Shown here one piece after another: positions 1-7,324 of a DNA stretch of 32,822 nt; the first letter of the stretch is position 1, and each line of letters opens with the position of its first letter. Under the pieces are notes generated by a model. It saw only the letters and a program-made list of their open reading frames with translations. It had not been told where the DNA came from and ran no database searches. The stretch comes from Streptomyces bikiniensis (GTDB taxonomy: Bacteria > Actinomycetota > Actinomycetes > Streptomycetales > Streptomycetaceae), in NCBI GenBank assembly GCA_000716465.1, contig JNWL01000059.1, positions 1 through 32,822 of the forward strand, given 5' to 3'. The position numbers and the translations under genes were made by a program.

Positions 1-60
1 GGTCGGGCCCGGCAGGTCGGGCGGGTCGGGCGGGCGGGTCAGGTCGGCGGGTCGGGCGGG

Positions 61-1335
61 TCAGGCCGCCCTGGAGGCCTGCGCCGGGACGCCGGAGAGG
101 CGCTGGTAGGCGTAGGCCGCCGACACCAGCGTCATGTGGCGGTGCCAGCCGGGGAAGGAGCGGCCCTCGAAGTCCCGGATCCCGTGGTGCTCACCCATGG
201 CGGCGACCGTGCCGGCCGCGCCCCCGAGCAGCTGCGCCAGCGCCAGCAGCTCCTCCATGCGGTGCTGGACGAGGTTGGTGAGCCAGACGCGTCCGGGCCG
301 GCGGTGGGCGGGGTCCCACTCCGCGAAGAGCCGGCCCGGGGCGACCGTGCGGGTCCCGTCGGGCCGCAGGACGGGGGTCCTGGTGGGCACCGACACCACC
401 TGGACGCGCCGCGGGCGCCCGTCCGGACCGACCACGGTCGTGATGTGCGGGTGCCGGACCCCGCCGCGCAGCAGCTTCTGCCGAGCGGTCTCCAGGGCCG
501 GGCGGGCGCCCGCGGCCGCTCCCGCCGGGTGGACGGGCGACGGGTCGGGCAGCAGCCGCAGGTCGTCGGCGACGGCCAGGACGAAGCCGTACCCGCCGCC
601 GTTCAGGCGCTCGACGACCGGATGGGCCCCTGCGGTGGATCCGACGTCCGCGACCACCGGGGCGGGCGCGATCGTCGAGTGCGCCGACAGCGCCTCCACC
701 AGGCCCACCGTGTGGGCCCAGTGGGGCCGGAACGGCACCGAGTCCGGCACGCGCACCCTGCGCCGCGCCTCCGGGTCCTCCGCCCACGGCTCCGGCAGGT
801 GCAGCCGCCACCCGACGGGCAGGTGCTCGCCGCCCCCGGAGAGGAACAGGCCGACGCTGAGCTGGCAGTTGACGGTGCGGTCGAGTTCGGGGACGAAGCG
901 CCGGTGCACGCCCACCGAGTGGTTCCCCCGCTTGGGGAGCACCGCCGGGACGACGGTCCACGCGCGCGGGGTGAAGCGGCCGTCGATCCAGCGCACGAGC
1001 TCCTGCCGGGTCGCGTTCCAGTCCCAGGGGCTGGCGTTGACGAACTGCTGGAGCGACTGCGAGGCGGTGGCGGACGAGGTGACCGTCTCCGCCATGCGGC
1101 GCACCGACTTCCTGCCCCGCGTCGCCAGCAGCCCCCGCAGGTAGACCTCGGCCCACCTCATCTGGTCCGTGCGCGGGAGCTGCGCGAACAGCTCCTGGCT
1201 GAACGCCGAGATCGACGTGCGGTCACCCGCCGCCCCGCGGTCACCTGCCGTCCCGCGGCCGATCACCGTCCTGCGGTCACCCACCGCCCCACGGCCGATC
1301 GCCGCTCCACGGCCGATCACTCCTGTCGCGGCCAT
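61..1335 (-). CDS. IS701-like transposase, probably catalytically dead
   Basis: The protein (about 424 aa from ATG 1335) resembles IS701-family DDE transposases. It has the HSVGVHRRF and NCQLSVGLFL segments, WRLHLPEPWA, a VVADVG segment, and near the C-terminus the family block DFEGRSFPGWHRHMTLV. ATG 1335 is chosen because GGAGGGGG lies about 8 bases upstream; the open frame continues further upstream without a good ribosome site. Where active members have a DD-containing segment (IDDTGFPK-like), this one reads VVPAVLPK, so the first catalytic aspartate appears lost, and the second Asp sits in ADVGST rather than ADAGYG. The first 35 or so residues are low-complexity G/R/D/A repeats made by 18-bp DNA units. 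I see no terminal inverted repeats. It faces away from the TetR gene and shares its promoter region. It may be a decayed element or a domesticated DNA-binding protein. Confidence 0.75.
   Translation of the reverse strand: MAATGVIGRGAAIGRGAVGDRRTVIGRGTAGDRGAAGDRTSISAFSQELFAQLPRTDQMRWAEVYLRGLLATRGRKSVRRMAETVTSSATASQSLQQFVNASPWDWNATRQELVRWIDGRFTPRAWTVVPAVLPKRGNHSVGVHRRFVPELDRTVNCQLSVGLFLSGGGEHLPVGWRLHLPEPWAEDPEARRRVRVPDSVPFRPHWAHTVGLVEALSAHSTIAPAPVVADVGSTAGAHPVVERLNGGGYGFVLAVADDLRLLPDPSPVHPAGAAAGARPALETARQKLLRGGVRHPHITTVVGPDGRPRRVQVVSVPTRTPVLRPDGTRTVAPGRLFAEWDPAHRRPGRVWLTNLVQHRMEELLALAQLLGGAAGTVAAMGEHHGIRDFEGRSFPGWHRHMTLVSAAYAYQRLSGVPAQASRAA
1220..1327. repeat. Six imperfect 18-bp tandem units
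   Basis: Six imperfect 18-bp units starting CGGTCACC or CGGCCGATC run head to tail. They encode six-residue repeats at the N-terminus of the IS701-like protein. The unit length keeps the frame, so copy number can change without destroying the gene. Confidence 0.7.
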
Positions 1336-1511
1336 GCCGACACCCCCTCCATGTCCTCCACTCCGAACTGCCGACCCATAGAAGCATAGAGAACGTTCTC
1401 TTTTATTTCCCGAATCCCCTCCTACTTCCTGGAGTCGGGCCCCCGGCGGGGGCCGTGCGGCGCGAGGATGCGCCCGGGGGGTATCCGTATGACGGCAGAA
1501 AGAACCAGACG
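1336..1511. promoter_or_regulatory. Divergent promoter region with 14-bp perfect palindrome
   Basis: This gap separates the IS701-like gene (-) from the TetR gene (+). A perfect palindrome, AGAGAACGTTCTCT, lies at 1388-1401 in a locally AT-rich patch (TTTTATTT beside it). A 14-bp dyad between a TetR regulator and a divergent gene is a typical operator position, so autoregulation and co-control are likely. This is inferred from position and symmetry only. Confidence 0.55.
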
Positions 1512-2132
1512 ATGCAGGAGCGCGCCGCCCGCACACGCAGCGCACTGATCCGGGCGGCGGCCCTGGAGTTCGAGCACCGGGGCTACGAAGGCACCACGCT
1601 CTCCCGGATCAGCGAGAGCGCCCGCACGTCGATGGGCGGGCTGACCTTCCACTTCCGTACGAAGGAGGCCCTTGCCGACTCCGTGCGCTCGGCCTGCTGG
1701 GCGAGCACGGCACCCCATGTGGCCGAGGCGCTGACCAGTCCCGCGCCGCCGATGGCGGCCCTCGGAGGGCTCGTGACGGCGCTGATGCGGCTCCTGGAGA
1801 CCAGCGTGGAGGCCCGTGCCGCGGCCCGCCTGGGGCGCGAGCTGCCCGGCTCCGGGACCGCCGGCCGCCCCGGGGCCCACGCGTGGCTGCCGGCCCTGAG
1901 GACGCTGCTCGCCCGCGCGCACGCGGAGGGGGAGCTGCGGGAGGGCGTGGCGCCCGGTACGGCCGAGGCGCTCGTCGTCCGGCTGCTCGAAGGCACCGAA
2001 CTCGCCGCCCGCGGCCGCCACCGGCGGACGGGTGCGCGCGCGGACGCCGACGCCGCCCCGCCCCCGCCGTCGGCCGAGCAGGTGTGGGCCCTGCTGAGGA
2101 CCGCGATCTCCGGCCCGCGAGACGGCGGTTGA
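1512..2132 (+). CDS. TetR-family regulator, pseudo-butyrolactone-receptor type
   Basis: A 206-aa TetR-family repressor. The N-terminal helix-turn-helix begins MQERAARTRSALIRAAA and contains GGLTFHFRTKEALADSV, very like the butyrolactone-receptor family (ERA-RTR ... GALxFHFxxKxxLA). ATG 1512 is chosen because family members start a few residues before ERAxRTR; an in-frame GTG at 1455 would add 19 unlike residues. The ligand half is short and rich in Ala/Arg, with HAWLPAL in the place of the receptor ligand tryptophan. The Arg-rich sequence suits the pseudo-receptors (ScbR2 type), which respond to antibiotics or intermediates rather than making butyrolactone-only switches; that assignment is inferred. 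It probably binds the dyad at 1388-1401. Its stop codon lies inside the first 28-bp tandem repeat. Confidence 0.75.
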   Translation: MQERAARTRSALIRAAALEFEHRGYEGTTLSRISESARTSMGGLTFHFRTKEALADSVRSACWASTAPHVAEALTSPAPPMAALGGLVTALMRLLETSVEARAAARLGRELPGSGTAGRPGAHAWLPALRTLLARAHAEGELREGVAPGTAEALVVRLLEGTELAARGRHRRTGARADADAAPPPPSAEQVWALLRTAISGPRDGG

Positions 2133-2206
2133 CCTCCGCCAACCGACGCACGGCGGTCGACCTCCGCCAACCGACGCACGGCGGTCGACCTCCGCCAACC
2201 GACGCA
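2123..2206. repeat. Three 28-bp tandem repeats over the TetR stop codon
   Basis: Three head-to-tail 28-bp units lie at 2123-2150, 2151-2178 and 2179-2206. Units 2 and 3 are identical. Unit 1 differs at one base (GGTTGACC instead of GGTCGACC), and that T forms the TGA stop of the TetR gene. Each unit contains the dyad GTCGAC and GGCGG/CCGCC arms. Confidence 0.9.
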
Positions 2207-2210
2207 CGGA

Positions 2211-2255
2211 GACGGTCGGCGTCGCCGAGGGGCTTCCTCCGCGACGCCGACCGTC
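2211..2255. terminator. Bidirectional terminator hairpin
   Basis: A perfect 15-bp stem (2211-2225 with 2241-2255) is extended, after one C/C mismatch, by 4 more pairs and closed by a 5-base loop. It lies between the 3' ends of the convergent TetR (+) and MFS (-) genes, where a two-way terminator is expected. There is no T-run, as is common in high-GC actinomycetes. Confidence 0.8.
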
Positions 2256-2289
2256 CGACCGTCCGACCGTCCTCGTTTCGCGCCTCCGT

Positions 2290-3699
2290 TCACCGGCGGA
2301 GGGCCAACTCCCCCTGGATGTCGGCGAGCGAGCGGTTCTTCGTCTCCGGGACCCGCCGCAGGACGAAGACCAGCGCCCCCGCCGCCACCGCGGCGAAGAA
2401 CCAGAAGACCCAGGAGACGCCCACCGCGTCGGCGACCGGCAGGAAGAGCTGGCCGACGACGAAGTTGGCCGCCCAGTTGACCAGCGCGCACAGCGCCCCG
2501 CCGCGCGCCCGCGCCTCGGGCGGGAACAGCTCGGCCGCCAGGATCCAGAACACCGGCCCGAGGCCGATCGCGAAGCTGCCGACGTACGTGATCATGCAGA
2601 TCAGGGCGATCGTGTTGGTCGCCGGGCCGGACGGGACGCTCATCGCCGCGCCCAGGGTGACCAGCGACACCGCCATGCCCGCGAGCGAGAACAGCAGCAG
2701 GGGCCGGCGGCCGGCGCGGTCGACGAGCGGGACGGCCGCCACGGTCATCGCGACGTTGACCACCCCGACGAAGACCGCGTACTGGATGGAGTGGGTCGCC
2801 GGGAGGCCGGCCCGGGCCATGATGCTGGGGGCGTAGTAGATGATGCTGTTGATCCCGCCGAACTGCTGGACGGCCGCCAGCGTGAGGCCGATCAGGAGCG
2901 CGCGGCGCACCGCCGGACGGGCCCACGGCAGCGGGCCGGCCGTCCCGCCCGGGCGGGCCCCGGACGGCTCCCCCGCGCCCCGGCGGAGCCATTCCGGGCT
3001 CTCGGGGATGAAGAGGGTGCCCACCAGCATGGCCACGGAGGGGATCAGGCCCACGGCGAACATCGCGCGCCAGTCGGCGCTGCCCGCGAAGGCCAGGTTC
3101 ACCAGGTACGACACCAGGATGCCGACGGTGAGCAGGACCTGGTTGGCCGTCACCAGGCGTCCCCGCAGCCGGGGCGGGGCGATCTCGGCGAGGTACAGCG
3201 GGACGACGGTGGAGGCGCTGCCCACGGCCAGGCCGAGGATCGTCCGGGCCGCCACCATGGTCGCGAAGTCGCGGGCCACGACGGCGGCGGCGAGCCCGAG
3301 CGTGAAGGTCGCCGCCACCGCGACGAGGACGCGCTTGCGCCCGAACCGGTCGGCGGGCCGCCCGCTGCCCAGGGCGCCGGCGGCCGCGCCGAGCAGCAGC
3401 GCCGAGATGACCGTCCCCTCCTGGAAGGAGGTGAGGGCGAAGTCCTCCTTCAGGAAGAGCAGCGCACCGGAGATCACGCCCGTGTCGAAGCCGAACAGCA
3501 GCCCGCCGAGGGCGACGACCGCGGTGGCCGCGCCCAGGCGCTTCGGCGCCCCCGGCTCCGGGGCCCGTGACGGACGCGGAGCCCGTGACGGGCGCGGGTG
3601 GTCCGCCGTCCGCGGGTGGTCCGCCTTCCGCGTCACGGGGGTCGGCGAGCGGGGCGCGAGCGACGGGCCGAACCGGCGGGAGAGGTCCTGCGGGCTCAC
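2290..3699 (-). CDS. Sugar-porter MFS transporter
   Basis: A 469-aa major facilitator protein of the sugar porter family (XylE/GlcP-like), with about 12 membrane segments. Family motifs are GFDTGVISGALLFL in helix 1, ADRFGRKR in the helix 2-3 loop, PESPEWL before the central loop, QQFGGINSIIYYAP in helix 7 and PETKNRSL at the C-terminus. The start is GTG 3699, overlapping the upstream stop as GTGA, with GGGGGTG ahead of it. This start gives about 55 cytosolic residues rich in PRPSRAP repeats before helix 1, longer than usual. It is the last gene of the cyclitol operon and would import a sugar precursor or export the cyclitol; direction cannot be read from the sequence. Sugar porters of this type are usually proton symporters. 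Confidence 0.88.
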   Translation of the reverse strand: MSPQDLSRRFGPSLAPRSPTPVTRKADHPRTADHPRPSRAPRPSRAPEPGAPKRLGAATAVVALGGLLFGFDTGVISGALLFLKEDFALTSFQEGTVISALLLGAAAGALGSGRPADRFGRKRVLVAVAATFTLGLAAAVVARDFATMVAARTILGLAVGSASTVVPLYLAEIAPPRLRGRLVTANQVLLTVGILVSYLVNLAFAGSADWRAMFAVGLIPSVAMLVGTLFIPESPEWLRRGAGEPSGARPGGTAGPLPWARPAVRRALLIGLTLAAVQQFGGINSIIYYAPSIMARAGLPATHSIQYAVFVGVVNVAMTVAAVPLVDRAGRRPLLLFSLAGMAVSLVTLGAAMSVPSGPATNTIALICMITYVGSFAIGLGPVFWILAAELFPPEARARGGALCALVNWAANFVVGQLFLPVADAVGVSWVFWFFAAVAAGALVFVLRRVPETKNRSLADIQGELALRR

Positions 3700-4784
3700 G
3701 AGGCACCCCCGGCGACCAGTGTCCTGTCCCGCGAGGGGCGCGACGGCCCCGTGACCGCGGCGGGCGCGGCGTCCGCTTCCACCGGTTCTCCCTCCAGTTC
3801 CCGCACGACCTCGTCCGGGCGGATGCCGAACCACCTGAGGCAGGCCTCGAAGTGCTCGGCCCGCGCGTCCGCCTCCTCGTCCGCCCGGGCCGGGCCGGGC
3901 CGCAGGTCCGTCGCCGCGTCGAACGCCTCCGCCGGTACGGCGAGGGTGGCGTCCGCCGCGCCGAGTCCGGCGGTGTAGCCGGCCGGGGCGCCGTCGGCGG
4001 GCGCGAGGTCGCCGAGCTCCGTCCAGACCAGGCGCAGGGGGCGCGCGCCGGCGGCGGCGAGCGCCTTCCAGGCCGGTGAGGTGCGGGGGTCGAACAGCCG
4101 GGCGCCCGCCCGCTGGGCCAGTCGGGCGGCGAGCAGGGCCGCGGTCCCCCGCAGGGCCTTCGCCTCCTCGCCGCCCGCCCGGTCCAGGAGCGCGTCGATC
4201 CGTACGTCGAGGGGCCGCAGTCCGAACGCCACCGTCGAGGCGAGGGCGGCCGGGTCGCGGCCCTCGGCGTGGGCCCGGGTCAGCGCCGCGAGGTAGGCGG
4301 CGGCCGCCTGCTCGTACCGGCGGGCGGAGAAGCAGGTGGCCAGGTGGACGGGGAGGCCCCGGCCGAGCAGGACCTCCATGGCGGCGACGCCCGCGTCGTT
4401 CGCCGGCAGGGCGACGGCCCGGTTGGGGCGGTCCACCCGGTCGGCGAGGGACGCCGCCCCGCGGACCAGCCCGGCGGCGTCCGGTGCCGGGCGCGGCCCG
4501 GAGGGCGGGGAGGGGTGCGGGGAGGAGGCCGGGGACGGGAGGCCGAGCACCACGGTCCCCCGGCGGCCCCCGGTCCGGTCGTGCAGGGGGCGGAGCGCGT
4601 CGCACACCCGCCGCGCCGCGGCCACGCCGGCCTCCGGGCCCAGCCGGGCCCCGGCGATCCGGCCCGCGGCGCCCATGGCCGCGAGCCGTTCCGGCCGCGC
4701 GCGCTCCGCCGCGGCGTCCTTCAGGTCGAGCCAGAGCGCCACGGTCCCGGTGGCGGGTCGCCTCCGTACGCTGCTCGTGTTCAC
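3696..4784 (-). CDS. Transaldolase-like protein lacking the Schiff-base lysine
   Basis: This 362-aa protein aligns by eye with actinobacterial transaldolases. It has a first strand ALWLDLKD, the block NRAVALPANDAGVAAMEVLL, then CFSARRYEQAAAAYLAAL, LRPLDVRIDALLD, the LRGTAALLAARLA helix and RLVWTELG (RxLWASTG-like). In transaldolases the lysine forming the covalent substrate intermediate lies in N-x-x-(I/V)-K-(I/L)-PAT; here the position is Ala125 (NRAVALPAN), and the N-terminal NPxIF motif is also missing. Ordinary transaldolase activity is therefore unlikely. Sedoheptulose 7-phosphate is a transaldolase substrate and also the substrate of the cyclase that opens this operon, so a role in binding or channelling a C7 sugar phosphate is possible but unproven. 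GTG 4784 follows GGGAGGGACC. It overlaps the MFS gene by 4 bp. Confidence 0.7.
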   Translation of the reverse strand: MNTSSVRRRPATGTVALWLDLKDAAAERARPERLAAMGAAGRIAGARLGPEAGVAAARRVCDALRPLHDRTGGRRGTVVLGLPSPASSPHPSPPSGPRPAPDAAGLVRGAASLADRVDRPNRAVALPANDAGVAAMEVLLGRGLPVHLATCFSARRYEQAAAAYLAALTRAHAEGRDPAALASTVAFGLRPLDVRIDALLDRAGGEEAKALRGTAALLAARLAQRAGARLFDPRTSPAWKALAAAGARPLRLVWTELGDLAPADGAPAGYTAGLGAADATLAVPAEAFDAATDLRPGPARADEEADARAEHFEACLRWFGIRPDEVVRELEGEPVEADAAPAAVTGPSRPSRDRTLVAGGAS

Positions 4785-4826
4785 GGTCCCTCCCGGGGAG
4801 TGTCGTGTGGATGGTGCGGGACGCCC

Positions 4827-6299
4827 TCAGCCATGGGTGGCCAGACGCCGCGGGTCGTGGAGCACGGCGGCGACGTCCGCGAGGACCCGCGAGCCGAGCT
4901 CCCCGTCGACGAGCCGGTGGTCGAAGGACAGGGCGAGCGTGGTGACCTGGCGGGGCACGACCCGGCCCCGGTGGACCCACGGGCGGGGGCCGATCGCGCC
5001 GAGGGCGAGGATCGCCGCCTCGCCGGGGTTGAGGATCGGGGTTCCCGTGTCGATGCCGAAGACCCCGATGTTGGTGACGGTGAGGGTCCCGCCGGCGAGG
5101 TCGGCCGGCGTGGTCCGGCCCTCGCGGGCGGTGGTCACGAGGCCGTCGAGGGCGGCGGCGAGCCGGGGCAGGGTGAGGGACTGCGCGTCCTTGACGTTGG
5201 GCACGAGCAGTCCGCGCGGGGTCGCCGCGGCGACGCCGAGGTTGACCCGGTGCTTGAGGACGATCTCCTGCCGCTCCTCGTCCCAGGAGGCGTTGATCTC
5301 CGGGTGGCGGCGGACGGCGAAGAGCAGGGCGCGGACGGCGAGGAGGAGCGGGCTCACCCGGACGCCGGCGAACTCGGGATCCTTCCTGAGGCGTTCGACG
5401 AGCTTCATGGTGCGGGTGACGTCGACCGTGACGAACTCCGTCACGTGGGGGGCGCCGAAGGCGCTGGCGGTCATGGCCCGCGCGGTCGCCCTGCGAACGG
5501 CGGTGGCGGGGACCCGCGTCTCGTACGCCTCCGCCGGGACCGGGCCGGGGGCCGCGGGGGCGGAAGCCGCGGGGGCGGGCGCCGCAAGGCCGGGAGCCAC
5601 CGGCCCGGAGGCCACGAAGCCGGAAGCCACCGAACCGGGGGCCACCGAACCGGGGGCCACCGAACCGGGGGCCGGGGAGCCGGAAGCCGCAGGGCCGGAC
5701 GCCACCGAACCGGGAGCCGCCGGGCCGGGAGCTCCCGCCGGGCCGGCGGACGTCGCCGCCGCCGTGCGGACGTCCTCGCGGGTGACGTCCCCGTGCGGTC
5801 CGCTGGGGCGTACCCGGTCGAGGTCCACCCCCAGGTCCCGGGCCAGCTTCCGCACCGGGGGCTTGGCCCGCGGCCGGTCGGCGCCGCGGCCGGCCGGGGC
5901 GGGTGCCGGAGCCGCGCGGCGGGGGCGGCGGGCGGTCGGCGCGGCGGCCGCCCCGTACCCGACCAGGACCGGCGTGCGGACGGGCTCCTCCGGGGGCCCT
6001 GCGGCGTCCGGGGGCCCTGCGGCGTCCGGGGGCCCTGCGGCGTCCGGGGGCGCGACGGTGATGATGACCTCGCCCACGTCCACCGTCGCCCCTTCGGGGA
6101 AGCGCAGTTCCCGCACCACCCCCTCGAACGGGACGGGCAGTTCGACCACGGCCTTGGCCGTCTCGATCTCGCAGACCACCTGCCCGTCCGTCACCGTGTC
6201 GCCCGCGCCGACGTGCCAGCGGACGATCTCGGCGTCCTGCAGTCCTTCACCGACGTCGGGCAGGCGGAACTCCTGGTACCGGACCTTGGTGTCCGTCAT
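4827..6299 (-). CDS. 2-oxoacid dehydrogenase E2 (lipoyl acyltransferase)
   Basis: A 490-aa dihydrolipoamide acyltransferase. A lipoyl domain spans about residues 8-85, with the lipoylated lysine Lys49 in EIETAKA. A peripheral-subunit-binding domain follows at about 145-185 (KPPVRKLARDLGVDL ... GDVTREDV), then a long Ala/Pro linker and the catalytic core from about 265, with the active-site block DHRLVDGE (His461, Asp465). E2 passes the acyl group from E1 to CoA. Both linkers are made of short repeats: AGPPDA (18-bp DNA units) and APGSV (15-bp units). The linker between binding domain and core is unusually long. The gene follows E1-beta by 16 bp. There is no E3 gene in the window, so a housekeeping lipoamide dehydrogenase must complete the cycle. 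Substrate (pyruvate or branched-chain oxoacid) cannot be told from the sequence. Confidence 0.9.
   Translation of the reverse strand: MTDTKVRYQEFRLPDVGEGLQDAEIVRWHVGAGDTVTDGQVVCEIETAKAVVELPVPFEGVVRELRFPEGATVDVGEVIITVAPPDAAGPPDAAGPPDAAGPPEEPVRTPVLVGYGAAAAPTARRPRRAAPAPAPAGRGADRPRAKPPVRKLARDLGVDLDRVRPSGPHGDVTREDVRTAAATSAGPAGAPGPAAPGSVASGPAASGSPAPGSVAPGSVAPGSVASGFVASGPVAPGLAAPAPAASAPAAPGPVPAEAYETRVPATAVRRATARAMTASAFGAPHVTEFVTVDVTRTMKLVERLRKDPEFAGVRVSPLLLAVRALLFAVRRHPEINASWDEERQEIVLKHRVNLGVAAATPRGLLVPNVKDAQSLTLPRLAAALDGLVTTAREGRTTPADLAGGTLTVTNIGVFGIDTGTPILNPGEAAILALGAIGPRPWVHRGRVVPRQVTTLALSFDHRLVDGELGSRVLADVAAVLHDPRRLATHG
5580..5730. repeat. 15-bp tandem repeats coding the second E2 linker
   Basis: GCCACCGAACCGGGG-type 15-bp units are repeated about ten times with drift; three adjacent copies near 5626-5672 are almost identical. 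On the minus strand they encode APGSV and ASGPV pentapeptides, a flexible linker. Confidence 0.75.
5987..6050. repeat. 18-bp tandem repeats coding the first E2 linker
   Basis: The unit GCGGCGTCCGGGGGCCCT is present in full at 6001-6018 and 6019-6036, with partial copies on both sides. It encodes the AGPPDA hexapeptides between the lipoyl and subunit-binding domains. Confidence 0.85.
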
Positions 6300-6315
6300 C
6301 TTCGGCAGAGCCCCT

Positions 6316-7323
6316 TCACGCGGCGAGCGCTCGGTCGACCGCGTCGAGGACGCGGTCGAGCCCGGGGAGGTACTCGTCCTCCAGCCGGGACGGCGGATAG
6401 GGAGTGTGGAAGCCGCCGACCCGCAGGACGGGCGCCTCCAGGTGGTAGAAGCAGCGCTCGGTGATCCGGGCGGCGATCTCCGCCCCGGCGCCGAAGAAGA
6501 CCGGCGCCTCGTGCGCCACGACGAGGCGGCCCGTCCGGCGGACCGAGCGGTCGACGGCGTCGAAGTCGATCGGGGAGATCGAGCGGAGGTCGATCACCTC
6601 GAGCTCGTGGCCCTCCTCGGCCGCCACCGCCGCGGCGTTCAGGCAGGTCGCGACCATCGGCCCGTACGCCACCAGCGTGAGGTCCGTGCCCTCGCGCACC
6701 ACGCGCGCGCGGGGCGGGCCGGGCCGGGCGGCGGGCCGGCGGTCGACCTCGCCCTTCTCGTAGTAGCGCCGCTTGGGTTCGAGGAAGACCACCGGGTCGT
6801 CGCTCCGGATCGCCTCCCGGAGCATCCAGTACGCGTCGGACGGGGTGGCGGGCGACATGACCCGCAACCCGGCGACGTGGGCGAACAGCGCCTCCGGCGA
6901 CTCCGAGTGGTGCTCCACGGCGCCGATCCCGCCCCCGTAGGGGATGCGGATCACGACCGGCAGCCGCACCTTGCCCCGCGAGCGGGCGTGCATCTTGGCC
7001 AGCTGGGTGACGATCTGGTCGTACGCCGGGAAGACGAACCCGTCGAACTGGATCTCCACGACCGGCCGGTAGCCGCTCAGCGCGAGGCCGATCGCGGTGC
7101 CGACGATGCCGGACTCGGCCAGCGGGGTGTCCATCACCCGGCCCTCGCCGAAGTCCTTCTGCAGTCCGTCGGTCACCCGGAACACCCCGCCGAGGCGGCC
7201 GATGTCCTCCCCCATGAGGAGCGTCCTCGGGTCCTCGGCGAGGGCGGCGCGCAGGGCGGCGTTGAGCGCCGCCACCAGGGTCGTCCGCTCGGGGCCCGCC
7301 GGCGTGGACGTCGTCCCGGTCAT
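6316..7323 (-). CDS. 2-oxoacid dehydrogenase E1 component, beta subunit
   Basis: A 335-aa E1-beta subunit of the pyruvate/branched-chain oxoacid dehydrogenase family. It shows the usual order: LNAALRAALAEDPRTLLMGEDIGRLGGVF at the start, then DTPLAESGIVGTAIGLALSG, EIQFDGFVFPAYDQIVTQLAK, a VVIRIPYGGGIGAVEHHSES segment and the C-terminal transketolase-C domain with LRSISPIDFDAV and the HEAP block. Length is normal for the family. Beta subunits supply half of the thiamine diphosphate site in an alpha2-beta2 enzyme that decarboxylates a 2-oxoacid and reductively acylates the lipoyl arm of E2. ATG 7323 lies one base after the E1-alpha stop, with AGGAGGG just upstream, so the two are translationally coupled and should be made in equal amounts. 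Confidence 0.92.
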   Translation of the reverse strand: MTGTTSTPAGPERTTLVAALNAALRAALAEDPRTLLMGEDIGRLGGVFRVTDGLQKDFGEGRVMDTPLAESGIVGTAIGLALSGYRPVVEIQFDGFVFPAYDQIVTQLAKMHARSRGKVRLPVVIRIPYGGGIGAVEHHSESPEALFAHVAGLRVMSPATPSDAYWMLREAIRSDDPVVFLEPKRRYYEKGEVDRRPAARPGPPRARVVREGTDLTLVAYGPMVATCLNAAAVAAEEGHELEVIDLRSISPIDFDAVDRSVRRTGRLVVAHEAPVFFGAGAEIAARITERCFYHLEAPVLRVGGFHTPYPPSRLEDEYLPGLDRVLDAVDRALAA

Positions 7324-7324
7324 G

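Noticed and set aside
1..60. GGTCGGGCGGG-type repeats at the left edge
   Set aside because: G-rich and repetitive, perhaps able to form G-quadruplexes, but too short and cut by the window edge to interpret.
2123..2206. Possible CRISPR array (28-bp repeats)
   Set aside because: The units are directly adjacent with no spacers, there are only three, and no cas genes are near.
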